Positions 23,554-31,568 of a stretch of 35,087 nucleotides of DNA are shown here, piece by piece. Position 1 is the first letter of the stretch; every line of letters starts with the position of its first letter. The stretch is from contig JAVBPD010000082.1 in the NCBI GenBank assembly GCA_031549885.1, forward strand, positions 1-35,087. Reading direction: 5' to 3'. Both the position numbers and the translations under genes were made by a program. The DNA is from WQUF01 sp031549885. Lineage in GTDB: Bacteria > Bacillota > Clostridia > Clostridiales > Clostridiaceae. Below the pieces are notes generated by a model that was not told the DNA's origin, made no database searches, and saw only the letters and a program-made list of their open reading frames with translations.

Positions 23554-25239
23554 ATGAAAAAAATGATTATGCTCATTAATGTTTTAATGAAGAATGCTCA
23601 AAATACTACTCTTGGAAGAAGAAAGGGATTAAACAAAAAGAATACATCTGTTGGAATGATTATTTTATATGTTTTTTTATTTTTATATTTTGGAGCAATT
23701 GCTGTAGCATTAACTATGTATTTATTTGATTCTTTAAAGCCTTTTAACCAGGAAGGAATTATAATTAGCATGGTGCTCGTATTAGTGACATTGTTGACAT
23801 TAATATTTTCGATTTTTAGTTGTATAAATGTATATTATTTATCTTCTGATATAGAATATTTATTGCCATTGCCACTTAAACCATATGAAATACTTTTAGG
23901 CAAATTTGCAGTGCTTACAATATATAACTATGTGTTTGAATTTTCGCTAGCTATTCCTTCATTTGTTATATACGGCATATTAAATCATGAGAGCATTTTG
24001 TTTTATATTTATTCAATACTTATACTATTCATAGTTCCAATTATACCTCTTATAATTGCATCATTAATAGTAATGATACTTATGAGTTTTGTGAATTTAA
24101 CAAAGCACAGAGACAAATTTGTAATGTTAATTAGCATATTTGCCATTGGTTTTGCAATACTTATAAATGTATTTTCATCAAGAATGGTTCCAACAGATCA
24201 AGAAAATGCCATGGCACTTTTATATAAAGTTAATTCCTATGCAATATTATTTGCAAAAGCATTTCCATTTATATTGCCAAGTATAAATTGCTTAGTTAAT
24301 GCTTTAAGCATTAATGCACTTTTAAATTTTGTAATTTATTTACTTATAAATATATGTGCTATGGCTTTATTTACAGTAGTTGGGAACGCATTATATTTTA
24401 AAGGAGCATTGGGATCAAAAGAAACATCTTCAAAGAAGAAATTATTAACAGAGAGTGAAATAAATAAGGAGATTACAAGCAAAGGGAAGCTATTTACGTT
24501 TGTTTTAAAAGAATGGAGGCTTCTTTATAGAAATCCGACATATTTAATGCAATGCGTGGCTCCAGTATTTATATTTCCTGTTCTATTCTTTGTGGTATTT
24601 AAATTTAATAGTCAATATAAGCAACTTTTTAGCCTTCTATCAAAGAGCCCTGATTTTTTTAAAAATCCATTAGCATATGTAGGATTAATCTGCATTTTAA
24701 TATTTTTTTTAATTGGAAATACATCATCTGGTTCAGCGATTTCAAGAGATGGAAGTTATGCAACAATAGCAAAATATATACCTATGGATTTTTATAAGCA
24801 ATTTATTGGAAAGATTATATTAGGATGTATTTTCAGCGTCATAGAAGTGGTGCTTACAATGTTAGCATTTTCCTCACCACTTAAACTCACCATTTCAAAT
24901 GCTGTTTTTATCATAATAATAATATCATTAGTAGGAATTATTCAAAATTATATAATGCTTATTATTGATTTAAAAAGGCCAAAGCTAATTTGGGACAATG
25001 AAACATCAGTTGTAAAAAACAATGTGAATATATTTATAGACATGATTTTTCTTCTTGTAAATATAGTTTTGGTATTTGCAATTGGGTTTTCTTTAAATTT
25101 GCTTTCTAATATAATAAATGCTAGTTTCATAAATTCAATAATAACAATAACCTTAATTATTGTTCACGTTTTAATTTGGGTTTTATTAGATGTTTATGTA
25201 AGAAAAAATAAAGTGAATTTGTTTTCAAGCATTGAGTAA
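23554..25239 (+). CDS. ABC-2 type exporter permease
   Basis: ATG 23554 is preferred, with AGGTGAT upstream that overlaps the end of the ATPase gene; a GTG at 23545 is too close to that stop. The 561-residue protein is highly hydrophobic, with about twelve membrane segments in two halves separated by a cytoplasmic loop (about residues 285-330, SKKKLLTESEINKEITSKGKLF). The segment SSDIEYLLPLPLKPYEILLGKF is typical of the large 'LPLPL' ABC-2 permeases of Firmicutes. Translationally coupled to the ATPase. Substrate unknown. Confidence 0.9.
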   Translation: MKKMIMLINVLMKNAQNTTLGRRKGLNKKNTSVGMIILYVFLFLYFGAIAVALTMYLFDSLKPFNQEGIIISMVLVLVTLLTLIFSIFSCINVYYLSSDIEYLLPLPLKPYEILLGKFAVLTIYNYVFEFSLAIPSFVIYGILNHESILFYIYSILILFIVPIIPLIIASLIVMILMSFVNLTKHRDKFVMLISIFAIGFAILINVFSSRMVPTDQENAMALLYKVNSYAILFAKAFPFILPSINCLVNALSINALLNFVIYLLINICAMALFTVVGNALYFKGALGSKETSSKKKLLTESEINKEITSKGKLFTFVLKEWRLLYRNPTYLMQCVAPVFIFPVLFFVVFKFNSQYKQLFSLLSKSPDFFKNPLAYVGLICILIFFLIGNTSSGSAISRDGSYATIAKYIPMDFYKQFIGKIILGCIFSVIEVVLTMLAFSSPLKLTISNAVFIIIIISLVGIIQNYIMLIIDLKRPKLIWDNETSVVKNNVNIFIDMIFLLVNIVLVFAIGFSLNLLSNIINASFINSIITITLIIVHVLIWVLLDVYVRKNKVNLFSSIE

Positions 25240-25246
25240 ATAATAT

Positions 25247-25271
25247 GGGATTTAGCTTAAAACTAAATCCC
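25247..25271. terminator. Bidirectional terminator
   Basis: GGGATTTAG (25247-25255) and CTAAATCCC (25263-25271), loop of seven, between the convergent permease and amidase genes. Confidence 0.75.
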
Positions 25272-25277
25272 TAAAAT

Positions 25278-26129
25278 TTATTCAAAACATTTTTTAATAC
25301 CTAAAAAAAGTCCATTTGAAAGTTTTTCTTCGTAATCATTTGAACTTAAAAGCTCATCTTCATCAGGATTTGAAAGAAATCCCATTTCAATTAAAACAAC
25401 TGGCACACAAGACCAATTAAAGCCAGTCATTTGATCTGTGCATATGATGCCCCTATTATATATTGGAATATATTCACAAAGGGAATCTAAAATTATTTTT
25501 CCACATCTAGAACTTTCATCATAAATTTTTTGAGTATTTTCATTTATAACTTTAGGTACAAGCATAGAAGCGCCATAACAACTTTCATCGTCATTTGAAT
25601 CACAATGGATTCTTAAAACTAAGTTTGCGCTTTCTTTATTTCCTATTTCTGCTCTTTCAATGTTCCCTAAGCTTTCTGTAGGCTTAGTTTTAGTCATAAC
25701 TACATTATAGCCATTGTTTTTTAATAAATCTCTTAATTTAAGAGCTACATTTAAATTTATATCACTTTCTCTAGTGTTTGTTAATACACCAATTGCTCCA
25801 CCGCCATCTTTGATTTTCATTTCCAAAGATTCAGGAGCTATTGGCTCTTTTTCTAGATTAGCTACATTGCTATGGCCAGGGTCTAATACTATTGTTATAT
25901 TTTTTTCTGAGCTTTTATTGTTTAAATTATATGTAGAATCATTAACAGTTAAGTTTCTATTGCAATTTGTACAACAATTATAATTAAATGTATATGTGAT
26001 TTTTTCTGCTTCATTGGCAGTATAATCAGTTGAATTAACATATTTTGTAGATGCTATCTCGAAATTTAAGCAAGAACATATAAATATTTGAATAAAAAAG
26101 ATAAAAATTATTAAGTACTTTTTTTTCAC
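25278..26129 (-). CDS. Secreted N-acetylmuramoyl-L-alanine amidase (amidase_3)
   Basis: GTG start at 26129 with AAAGGGGATG upstream; a longer frame to 26192 has no site. The 283-residue protein begins with a signal peptide ending near ICSC, possibly a lipobox. A Cys/Asn-rich linker with NCCTNCNR follows, then the zinc amidase_3 domain. Ligand motifs are ITIVLDPGHS, TRESDINLNVALKL (Glu), RIHCDSND (His) and the catalytic Glu in VLIEMGFLSNPDED. It cleaves the amide between muramic acid and the peptide stem. The clustered cysteines in the linker are unusual for an exported Gram-positive enzyme and could be targets of the extracytoplasmic thioredoxins encoded on either side. Confidence 0.9.
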   Translation of the reverse strand: MKKKYLIIFIFFIQIFICSCLNFEIASTKYVNSTDYTANEAEKITYTFNYNCCTNCNRNLTVNDSTYNLNNKSSEKNITIVLDPGHSNVANLEKEPIAPESLEMKIKDGGGAIGVLTNTRESDINLNVALKLRDLLKNNGYNVVMTKTKPTESLGNIERAEIGNKESANLVLRIHCDSNDDESCYGASMLVPKVINENTQKIYDESSRCGKIILDSLCEYIPIYNRGIICTDQMTGFNWSCVPVVLIEMGFLSNPDEDELLSSNDYEEKLSNGLFLGIKKCFE

Positions 26130-26245
26130 TATATCATCCCCTTTGCAATAGTTATTATGTACACTTATTCCACAATTATTTATAATATACAATATTTTAG
26201 CAAAAAAACTAACATAAAATTAAGGTATTTTTTGTTTAAATTACA

Positions 26246-26290
26246 TTGTTTTTTTGATCAAAAAATAATATAATAAAAAACATGATCAAA
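26246..26290 (+). promoter_or_regulatory. Promoter with TGATCAAA repeats upstream of the secreted thioredoxin
   Basis: TTGTTT (26246-26251), 17 bases, TATAAT (26269-26274). The spacer begins with the palindrome TTTGATCAAA (26253-26262), and a second TGATCAAA lies at 26283-26290, near the expected transcription start. This layout suits repression by a dimeric regulator. The regulator is unknown. Confidence 0.55.
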
Positions 26291-26314
26291 CCATATTTAA
26301 GAAGGAGCCAAAAT

Positions 26315-26788
26315 ATGAGAGTTAAAAAAATTGTAGTTAATCTAGCAATATCAACTATGCTATTTAATCTAACATCATATTCTATAAATGCAAATGCAGC
26401 TACAAATACAGCTTTAAAACCTGTTATAAGTACTGCAACAAAAGTAAAAACAACATCAAAACCAACTACCACAACTACAGTCACAACTAAATCAAATATT
26501 GGATTATTTGCAACAATAATTAGATATGGCACAAATTGGTGCCCACATTGCAAAAATGAAGATAAAGTGTTAAAACAAATGCAACAAAAATATGGAAGTA
26601 GATTAGCAGTACAATATGTGAACATTGAAGCTCCAGAAAACAGAAGTTATGTTGCTAAATACAATATTAAAGGCATACCTTTTGTAGTAATTTTGAATAA
26701 TAAAAATCAAGAAGTACAAAGATTTGCAGGATATAGAAATGAAAGTCAAATAACAAGCCTTCTAAAAAGTAGCGGATTGTTGAAGTAA
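26315..26788 (+). CDS. Secreted thioredoxin-like protein (W-C-P-H-C)
   Basis: ATG 26315 follows GAAGGAG; an earlier in-frame ATG at 26282 lacks a site. The 157-residue product has a signal peptide ending in NANA (cut near residue 29), then a Thr/Lys-rich linker (about 30-60, with a run of Thr). The thioredoxin domain starts with the strand ATIIRYGTNW and has C-P-H-C at about 76-79. A helix with KVLKQMQQKYG and the cis-Pro block IKGIPFVVILNNKNQEV follow. It is the cysteine counterpart of the selenoprotein at 21975. Cytoplasmic thioredoxin has W-C-G-P-C; the C-P-H-C dipeptide is that of DsbA, so it could oxidise as well as reduce. It acts outside the membrane; the flexible linker suggests wall association. 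Confidence 0.9.
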   Translation: MRVKKIVVNLAISTMLFNLTSYSINANAATNTALKPVISTATKVKTTSKPTTTTTVTTKSNIGLFATIIRYGTNWCPHCKNEDKVLKQMQQKYGSRLAVQYVNIEAPENRSYVAKYNIKGIPFVVILNNKNQEVQRFAGYRNESQITSLLKSSGLLK

Positions 26789-26798
26789 TTATCAAGTA

Positions 26799-26840
26799 TG
26801 AGTATACTCTTATTTTTAAGAATGAATAAGAATATACTCA
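26799..26840. terminator. Bidirectional terminator
   Basis: Sixteen-base arms (26799-26814, beginning TGAGTATAC, and 26825-26840) pair with one mismatch; T-run follows on the + strand. Serves the thioredoxin and the convergent GNAT gene. Confidence 0.88.
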
Positions 26841-26851
26841 TTTTTTAAAAT

Positions 26852-27547
26852 TTAAAATATCCAATATATTTTTTCTTCTGATATTTCCATTCCCATTTTC
26901 TTTTGCAGATTTAAGGATTTATAGTTATCTATTTTTACTTGACCAAAAGGAATGAAACCTTTTTTAAGATATAAATTAATCATAAATCCCTCAAGCAAAG
27001 TACCATAGCCCTTATTTCTGTATTCAGGGAATATTTCTAAAATGCCTAAGCTTCCCTCTTCATGTGTTCCAACAAATCCACAAAGATCATCTTTAAGAAA
27101 ACCACCATATATTTCTCCATCTAAAATTCGCCTTTTTAAATAATCTAAATCCACATATGAATTATAGTGGTTAAAAATAATATCTAAATATTCAAAAGTA
27201 AGCTTTTTAACGGTTAACTCTGCAGAAACTACAATAGGATTTTTGCTTAAATAAGCTATTTGATGACAATCTAAGATGCTCGATAAATTAAACTTATTTA
27301 AAATATAGTCTACCATAAATTCTTGATAAATATTAAAAAGTTTACCATCATCTATTAAATCAGTAAGATCTTTACCTAAATTAAAATTATCTACACAAAG
27401 CATATATGCCTCACTTTTTAATTCTTTTAAAAGCACTCCATTTTCCTTTGCGTATAATATCTTTGCTGTTTTTCTTTTAATTGGAAAAATCATTCCTATA
27501 TTTAATAATTCATTTTTTTGTAAATATTTTAATGCCATATCCTCCAT
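26852..27547 (-). CDS. GNAT-family acetyltransferase
   Basis: ATG 27547 has GGAGGAT upstream, inside the last codons of the MFS gene, so the two are coupled. The 231-residue protein has an N-terminal half of unknown type. The C-terminal GNAT domain (about 120-231) carries GFVGTHEEGSLGILEIFPEYRNKGYGTLLEGFM, that is, strand 4 and the acetyl-CoA loop R-N-K-G-Y-G, followed by the L-x-x-K-x-G-F block (INLYLKKGFIPFGQVKIDN). It likely acetylates a small molecule or amino group. Coupling to an MFS exporter suggests a resistance or detoxification pair, which is inference. Confidence 0.85.
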   Translation of the reverse strand: MEDMALKYLQKNELLNIGMIFPIKRKTAKILYAKENGVLLKELKSEAYMLCVDNFNLGKDLTDLIDDGKLFNIYQEFMVDYILNKFNLSSILDCHQIAYLSKNPIVVSAELTVKKLTFEYLDIIFNHYNSYVDLDYLKRRILDGEIYGGFLKDDLCGFVGTHEEGSLGILEIFPEYRNKGYGTLLEGFMINLYLKKGFIPFGQVKIDNYKSLNLQKKMGMEISEEKIYWIF

Positions 27548-27550
27548 GAT

Positions 27551-28771
27551 TTATCCTCCAATTTGTTTATTGCGAATAGATTTTTCAAATACATAAAGCA
27601 TAAAAGTAAGAATAGATGCTAAAATTGATAAAATAAAGATTAAAATCCAACCAACTTTAATATCCTTGTTGCCTAAAAAAATGCTCATAATAACAGGGCC
27701 TGTGGCAAATCCAGCGCTATTTATAAATGGGACAAGAGATAAAACTCGCCCTCTGTGAGATGCAGGAGCATGGTTTGCTAAATAAACACCTGAATTTGTG
27801 GTATTTAAAACTTCACCAATTGACCAAACAATAGTGGCAGTGTAAAACCACATAGGCATTTTAGCAAAATAAAGCACTCCAAAACCTAGGGCATAAAAAA
27901 TACCAGATATGGACAAATTAAAAATGGATGAATAATTCTTTGTTAAAGTTACTAAAAAGGTAGTTAAAGCAATTACGCATACCCCATTAACTACCATCAT
28001 ATTTCCAAATATAACTGAGCTGTTTTGGAATAGTTCTTTCATATGAAGAGGGATACAATAATTTATTTGAGAGTAAATAAAGCTAAATATGAATAACACA
28101 AAACAAAATGCTATTATTGTTGGCCTTTTAATGAGTACATTTAATAGACCACCTTTTTCATAAACTTCTTCTTCGTTATTTTCTATTGGTTTGTGTTTTG
28201 AGACATTTTTAATAAATAAAAAAACAATAATAACTGAAATTATATTTGCAGATGCATTTCCTATAAATATCATATTTGTATAATGCTCAAATAAAAATCC
28301 TGCTATCATAGGACCTACTGAAAATCCAATGTTTGATCCTAAATAAAGCATGGAATATGCTGTTTTTCTATTGGAAGAATTAGTTAACTTAGCTGTTAGA
28401 GCGCTGGATGCAGGCTGTACCATGGAGTTGAAAAATCTAGATAATATTAAAAAATAAGATACAGCCATTGATTTGCTTATAAAAGAACATGTTATGTAGC
28501 ATAAAATAGTTGCACATTGAAATATTAACATGATTTTTTTGCTGCCAAAAATATCTACTAATTTTCCTCCAATTAAGCTTCCAATTAATGCGCATATAAA
28601 AGAAGCCATAAGTAAAATGGCTGTAATTTTATTGTCAAGTTTTAAAATATCTGATAAATAAAGGGTCATAAAAGGGCCTACAAAGGCACCAAGAGAATTT
28701 ATAACATTTATTATAAAAAGAATATAAATTTGTTTAGGTAAGCCACTGTAAGTTTTTGAAATATTTCTCAT
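27551..28771 (-). CDS. MFS transporter (drug-efflux type)
   Basis: Start at ATG 28771 after AAGGAG; a longer frame to 28795 has no site. The 406-residue product has about twelve membrane segments. The loop 2-3 motif GGKLVDIFGSKKIML matches the MFS G-x-x-x-D-R/K-x-G-R/K-K/R pattern, and LGSNIGFSVGPMIAGFLFEH is motif C of the antiporters (GP). It is probably a proton-driven exporter of the MdtG/YjiJ-like group. It is the first gene of the pair with the GNAT protein. Confidence 0.9.
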   Translation of the reverse strand: MRNISKTYSGLPKQIYILFIINVINSLGAFVGPFMTLYLSDILKLDNKITAILLMASFICALIGSLIGGKLVDIFGSKKIMLIFQCATILCYITCSFISKSMAVSYFLILSRFFNSMVQPASSALTAKLTNSSNRKTAYSMLYLGSNIGFSVGPMIAGFLFEHYTNMIFIGNASANIISVIIVFLFIKNVSKHKPIENNEEEVYEKGGLLNVLIKRPTIIAFCFVLFIFSFIYSQINYCIPLHMKELFQNSSVIFGNMMVVNGVCVIALTTFLVTLTKNYSSIFNLSISGIFYALGFGVLYFAKMPMWFYTATIVWSIGEVLNTTNSGVYLANHAPASHRGRVLSLVPFINSAGFATGPVIMSIFLGNKDIKVGWILIFILSILASILTFMLYVFEKSIRNKQIGG

Positions 28772-28883
28772 ACCACACTCCTTAAATCTTTTCAAAACTA
28801 ATTCTATTGTACTATGGCCTAAATAATTGGTAAAGGTAAAATATAATTTAAAATTATATATAATAAATAATTACTATAAACCA

Positions 28884-28912
28884 TTGACAAAGTGAAAGAA
28901 AATATATAAAAT
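28884..28912 (+). promoter_or_regulatory. cadC promoter
   Basis: TTGACA (28884-28889), 17-base spacer, TAAAAT (28907-28912). The -35 is an exact consensus. The operator-like palindrome begins five bases after the -10. Confidence 0.7.
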
Positions 28913-28917
28913 AATAA

Positions 28918-28933
28918 TTGAACAATTAATCAA
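28918..28933. promoter_or_regulatory. Putative CadC operator 1
   Basis: TTGAACAATTAATCAA, an imperfect inverted repeat (TTGA...TCAA, 12 of 16 symmetrical). It covers the expected transcription start of cadC. ArsR/SmtB-family repressors bind imperfect TGAA-type inverted repeats in this position. Confidence 0.6.
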
Positions 28934-28950
28934 CTGAAAGGAGATTTATA

Positions 28951-29301
28951 ATGGAACAAAGTATTTGTGATTGTGAAGTTATTCATGAAGATATAGTGAA
29001 TAAAGTAAAAAGTCAAATGCCTGCTACTTTAAAATTTGACAAGCTTGCAGAATTGTACAAATTATTTTCAGATAGCACCAGAGTTAGAATCTTATGGTCA
29101 CTTAATAAAAATGAAATGTGTGTATGTGACTTAGCAGTGCTTCTTAATATGACTAAATCAGCAATATCTCATCAACTAAAATCTTTAAGGCTTTCAAATT
29201 TAGTTAAATTTAGAAAACAAGGAAAGGTAGTTTATTATTCCCTTGCTGATGACCATGTTAAAGATATTTTAGAAAAGGGATTTGAACATACTGAAGAATA
29301 A
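28951..29301 (+). CDS. cadC: ArsR/SmtB-family metal-sensing repressor, CadC-like
   Basis: The 116-residue protein has a winged helix with recognition helix KSAISHQLKSLRLSNLV and the beta-wing RKQGKVVYYSLAD. Metal-site residues of the CadC group are visible: N-terminal Cys6 and Cys8 (ICDCE), and Cys-x-Cys in MCVCDLA at the start of the alpha-3 region (ELCVCDL in CadC). A C-terminal DDHVKDILEKGFEH has the Asp and His ligands typical of the second (alpha-5) zinc site. It should release DNA on binding Cd, Pb or Zn, de-repressing itself and the efflux ATPase downstream. AAAGGAG precedes the ATG. Confidence 0.92.
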   Translation: MEQSICDCEVIHEDIVNKVKSQMPATLKFDKLAELYKLFSDSTRVRILWSLNKNEMCVCDLAVLLNMTKSAISHQLKSLRLSNLVKFRKQGKVVYYSLADDHVKDILEKGFEHTEE

Positions 29302-29332
29302 ATAATAATTTTTAACTTTTTTGTTAAAATAG

Positions 29333-29348
29333 TTGAATATATGATCAA
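29333..29348. promoter_or_regulatory. Putative CadC operator 2, ahead of cadA
   Basis: TTGAATATATGATCAA matches operator 1 at 12 of 16 positions, with the same TTGA / TCAA ends. A TAAAAT (29325-29330) lies just upstream, as at cadC, so cadA may have its own regulated promoter. Confidence 0.5.
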
Positions 29349-29373
29349 TCGATTATAAAAGGAAGGTAGGAGT

Positions 29374-31476
29374 ATGGTAAAGGAATATATTTTAGAAGGA
29401 CTATGTTGTCAAAATTGTGCAAATAAAATTGAAGCTTCGGTTAAATCATTAGAAGGAATTTCTCATGCAAACATAAATATGATTACAACAACACTAAAAC
29501 TAGAATTAAATGATGGATATTATGGCAATATATCAGAAGAAGTAAAGGATATAGTTTGTAAATATGAACCAGATGTTAATGTATTAGAAAAAGATGAAGA
29601 CATCAAGAGATCTGTAATTAAAAATGAAAGCATTTTAGAAAGTAAAAAAGAAATATTCCAAATAGCCATAGGAGCCTCAATTTTTATTATAGGCTTGTTA
29701 TTTAAAACTAATCCAACAATTCAATTACTTTTATATTTATTGAGTTATTTTATTTTAGGATTTGAAGTTTTACAGAGAGCTTTTAAAAATATATTAAAAG
29801 GTCAAATCTTTGATGAGAATTTTTTAATGTGTTTAGCAACAGTTGGAGCATTCGCAATTGGAGAATATGCAGAAGCTTCCGGGGTTATGCTGTTCTATCA
29901 AATTGGAGAGTTTTTTCAAGAAATGGCAGTTAAAAAATCAAGACAATCTATTGCAAGCTTAATGGATATTAGACCAGACTATGCTAACATTAAAATAAAT
30001 GGTGAAATAAAGAAAGTATCTCCAGATTCTGTTATGATTGGAAATAAAATAATAGTTAAACCTGGAGAGAAGATTCCCCTTGATGGAATAGTAGTAGAAG
30101 GAGAAGCAAGGCTTGATACAAAAGCAATTACTGGAGAATTTGTTCCTAGAAAAGTTAAAGTAAATGATTTAGCTTTGTCAGGCTGTATAAATGAAGATGG
30201 AGTTATAACTATTGAAGTTACTAAAACATTTGGAGAATCAACTGTGTCAAAAATAATAGATTTAGTTCAAAATTCTGCAAGTAAAAAATCGGTTACAGAA
30301 AACTTTATAACAACATTTTCAAAATATTATACACCAGCTGTGGTTATATTAGCATCTATTTTAGCGTTCTTGCCTCCAATCGTTTTAGGACAGCCATTTA
30401 AAGATTGGATAAATAGATCATTAGTATTTCTTGTAATATCATGTCCATGTGCTCTTGTGTTATCGATACCATTAGGGTTTTTTGGTGGAATTGGCAGCGC
30501 ATCTAGAAAAGGTATCTTAGTTAAAGGTGGAAATTATTTAGAAGCGTTAAATAAATTAGACACCATTGTATTTGATAAAACTGGAACATTAACAGAAGGA
30601 GTATTTAAAGTAAAAAATATTATTCCTGAAAATAGTTGTTCAAAAGATGAATTAATAGAAATTGCGGCCCTTGCAGAATACTATTCAAATCATCCAATAG
30701 CAGTGTCTATTAGGGAATACTACGGAAAAAATATTCATAAAGAAGATATAAAAAATTACAAGGAAATATCCGGATTTGGAATAAGCGTTAATATAAGGGG
30801 CAAAAATGTATTAATTGGCAATGATAAATTGATGAAAGAAAATGGAATTTCATATACAGAATGTAAAGATATTGGTACTAAAATATATTGTGCATTAGAT
30901 GGTGAGTATATTGGCTCAATAACCATATCAGATGAAATAAAAAAAGATTCAAAAAGCACAATTTCGTCATTGAAAAATATGGGAATTACAAACACAATTA
31001 TGCTAACAGGAGACAATGTTGAAATAGCTGAGGCCATAGGAAAAGAACTAAAATTAGATAAAGTTTATGGTGGACTTTTACCTGAAGGAAAGCTTAAAAA
31101 ACTTGAAACTTTATATGAAAATAGAAATTCTAAACAAAAGCTTGCTTTTGTTGGAGATGGTATAAATGACGCCCCTGTTTTAAAAAGAGCAGATATAGGA
31201 ATAGCAATGGGAGCATTAGGATCAGATGCAGCTATAGAGGCAGCAGATGTTGTGCTTATGACAGATGAACCATCAAAAATTATTGACGCTATAAAAATTG
31301 CTAAATATACAAAGAGAATTGTTTGGCAAAATATAATCTTTGCTTTAGGTATAAAAGCAATCTTTTTAATATTAGGTGCCTTTGGATATGCCACAATGTG
31401 GGAGGCTGTTTTTGCAGATGTTGGCGTAGCTTTAATTGCCATATTGAACTCCATGAGGATTTTGCAAATGAAATAA
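29374..31476 (+). CDS. cadA: P1B-type heavy-metal efflux ATPase (Cd/Zn/Pb)
   Basis: The 700-residue P-type ATPase starts with a single heavy-metal-associated domain (GLCCQNCANK, with Cys12 and Cys15). It has membrane helices and the actuator motif TGEFVP. The transmembrane metal motif is C-P-C at 357-359, and the phosphorylated Asp401 is in DKTGTLTEG. The HP dipeptide in NHPIAVSI and the hinge GDGINDAPVL complete the set. The CPC plus the C-terminal segment with an Asp in VFADVGVALIAILNSMRIL is the pattern of the Zn/Cd/Pb (P1B-2) group rather than Cu. It exports divalent soft metals from the cytosol. The cadC repressor lies directly upstream with operator-like repeats before both genes. Confidence 0.94.
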   Translation: MVKEYILEGLCCQNCANKIEASVKSLEGISHANINMITTTLKLELNDGYYGNISEEVKDIVCKYEPDVNVLEKDEDIKRSVIKNESILESKKEIFQIAIGASIFIIGLLFKTNPTIQLLLYLLSYFILGFEVLQRAFKNILKGQIFDENFLMCLATVGAFAIGEYAEASGVMLFYQIGEFFQEMAVKKSRQSIASLMDIRPDYANIKINGEIKKVSPDSVMIGNKIIVKPGEKIPLDGIVVEGEARLDTKAITGEFVPRKVKVNDLALSGCINEDGVITIEVTKTFGESTVSKIIDLVQNSASKKSVTENFITTFSKYYTPAVVILASILAFLPPIVLGQPFKDWINRSLVFLVISCPCALVLSIPLGFFGGIGSASRKGILVKGGNYLEALNKLDTIVFDKTGTLTEGVFKVKNIIPENSCSKDELIEIAALAEYYSNHPIAVSIREYYGKNIHKEDIKNYKEISGFGISVNIRGKNVLIGNDKLMKENGISYTECKDIGTKIYCALDGEYIGSITISDEIKKDSKSTISSLKNMGITNTIMLTGDNVEIAEAIGKELKLDKVYGGLLPEGKLKKLETLYENRNSKQKLAFVGDGINDAPVLKRADIGIAMGALGSDAAIEAADVVLMTDEPSKIIDAIKIAKYTKRIVWQNIIFALGIKAIFLILGAFGYATMWEAVFADVGVALIAILNSMRILQMK

Positions 31477-31568
31477 TTTGTTTTTTAAGTTGAACCTGCT
31501 TTAATAAAATGTGTTATTATTATGTAGTATGGATAATTGTAAAAATTAAAAATGGAAGGTAGATAAAA

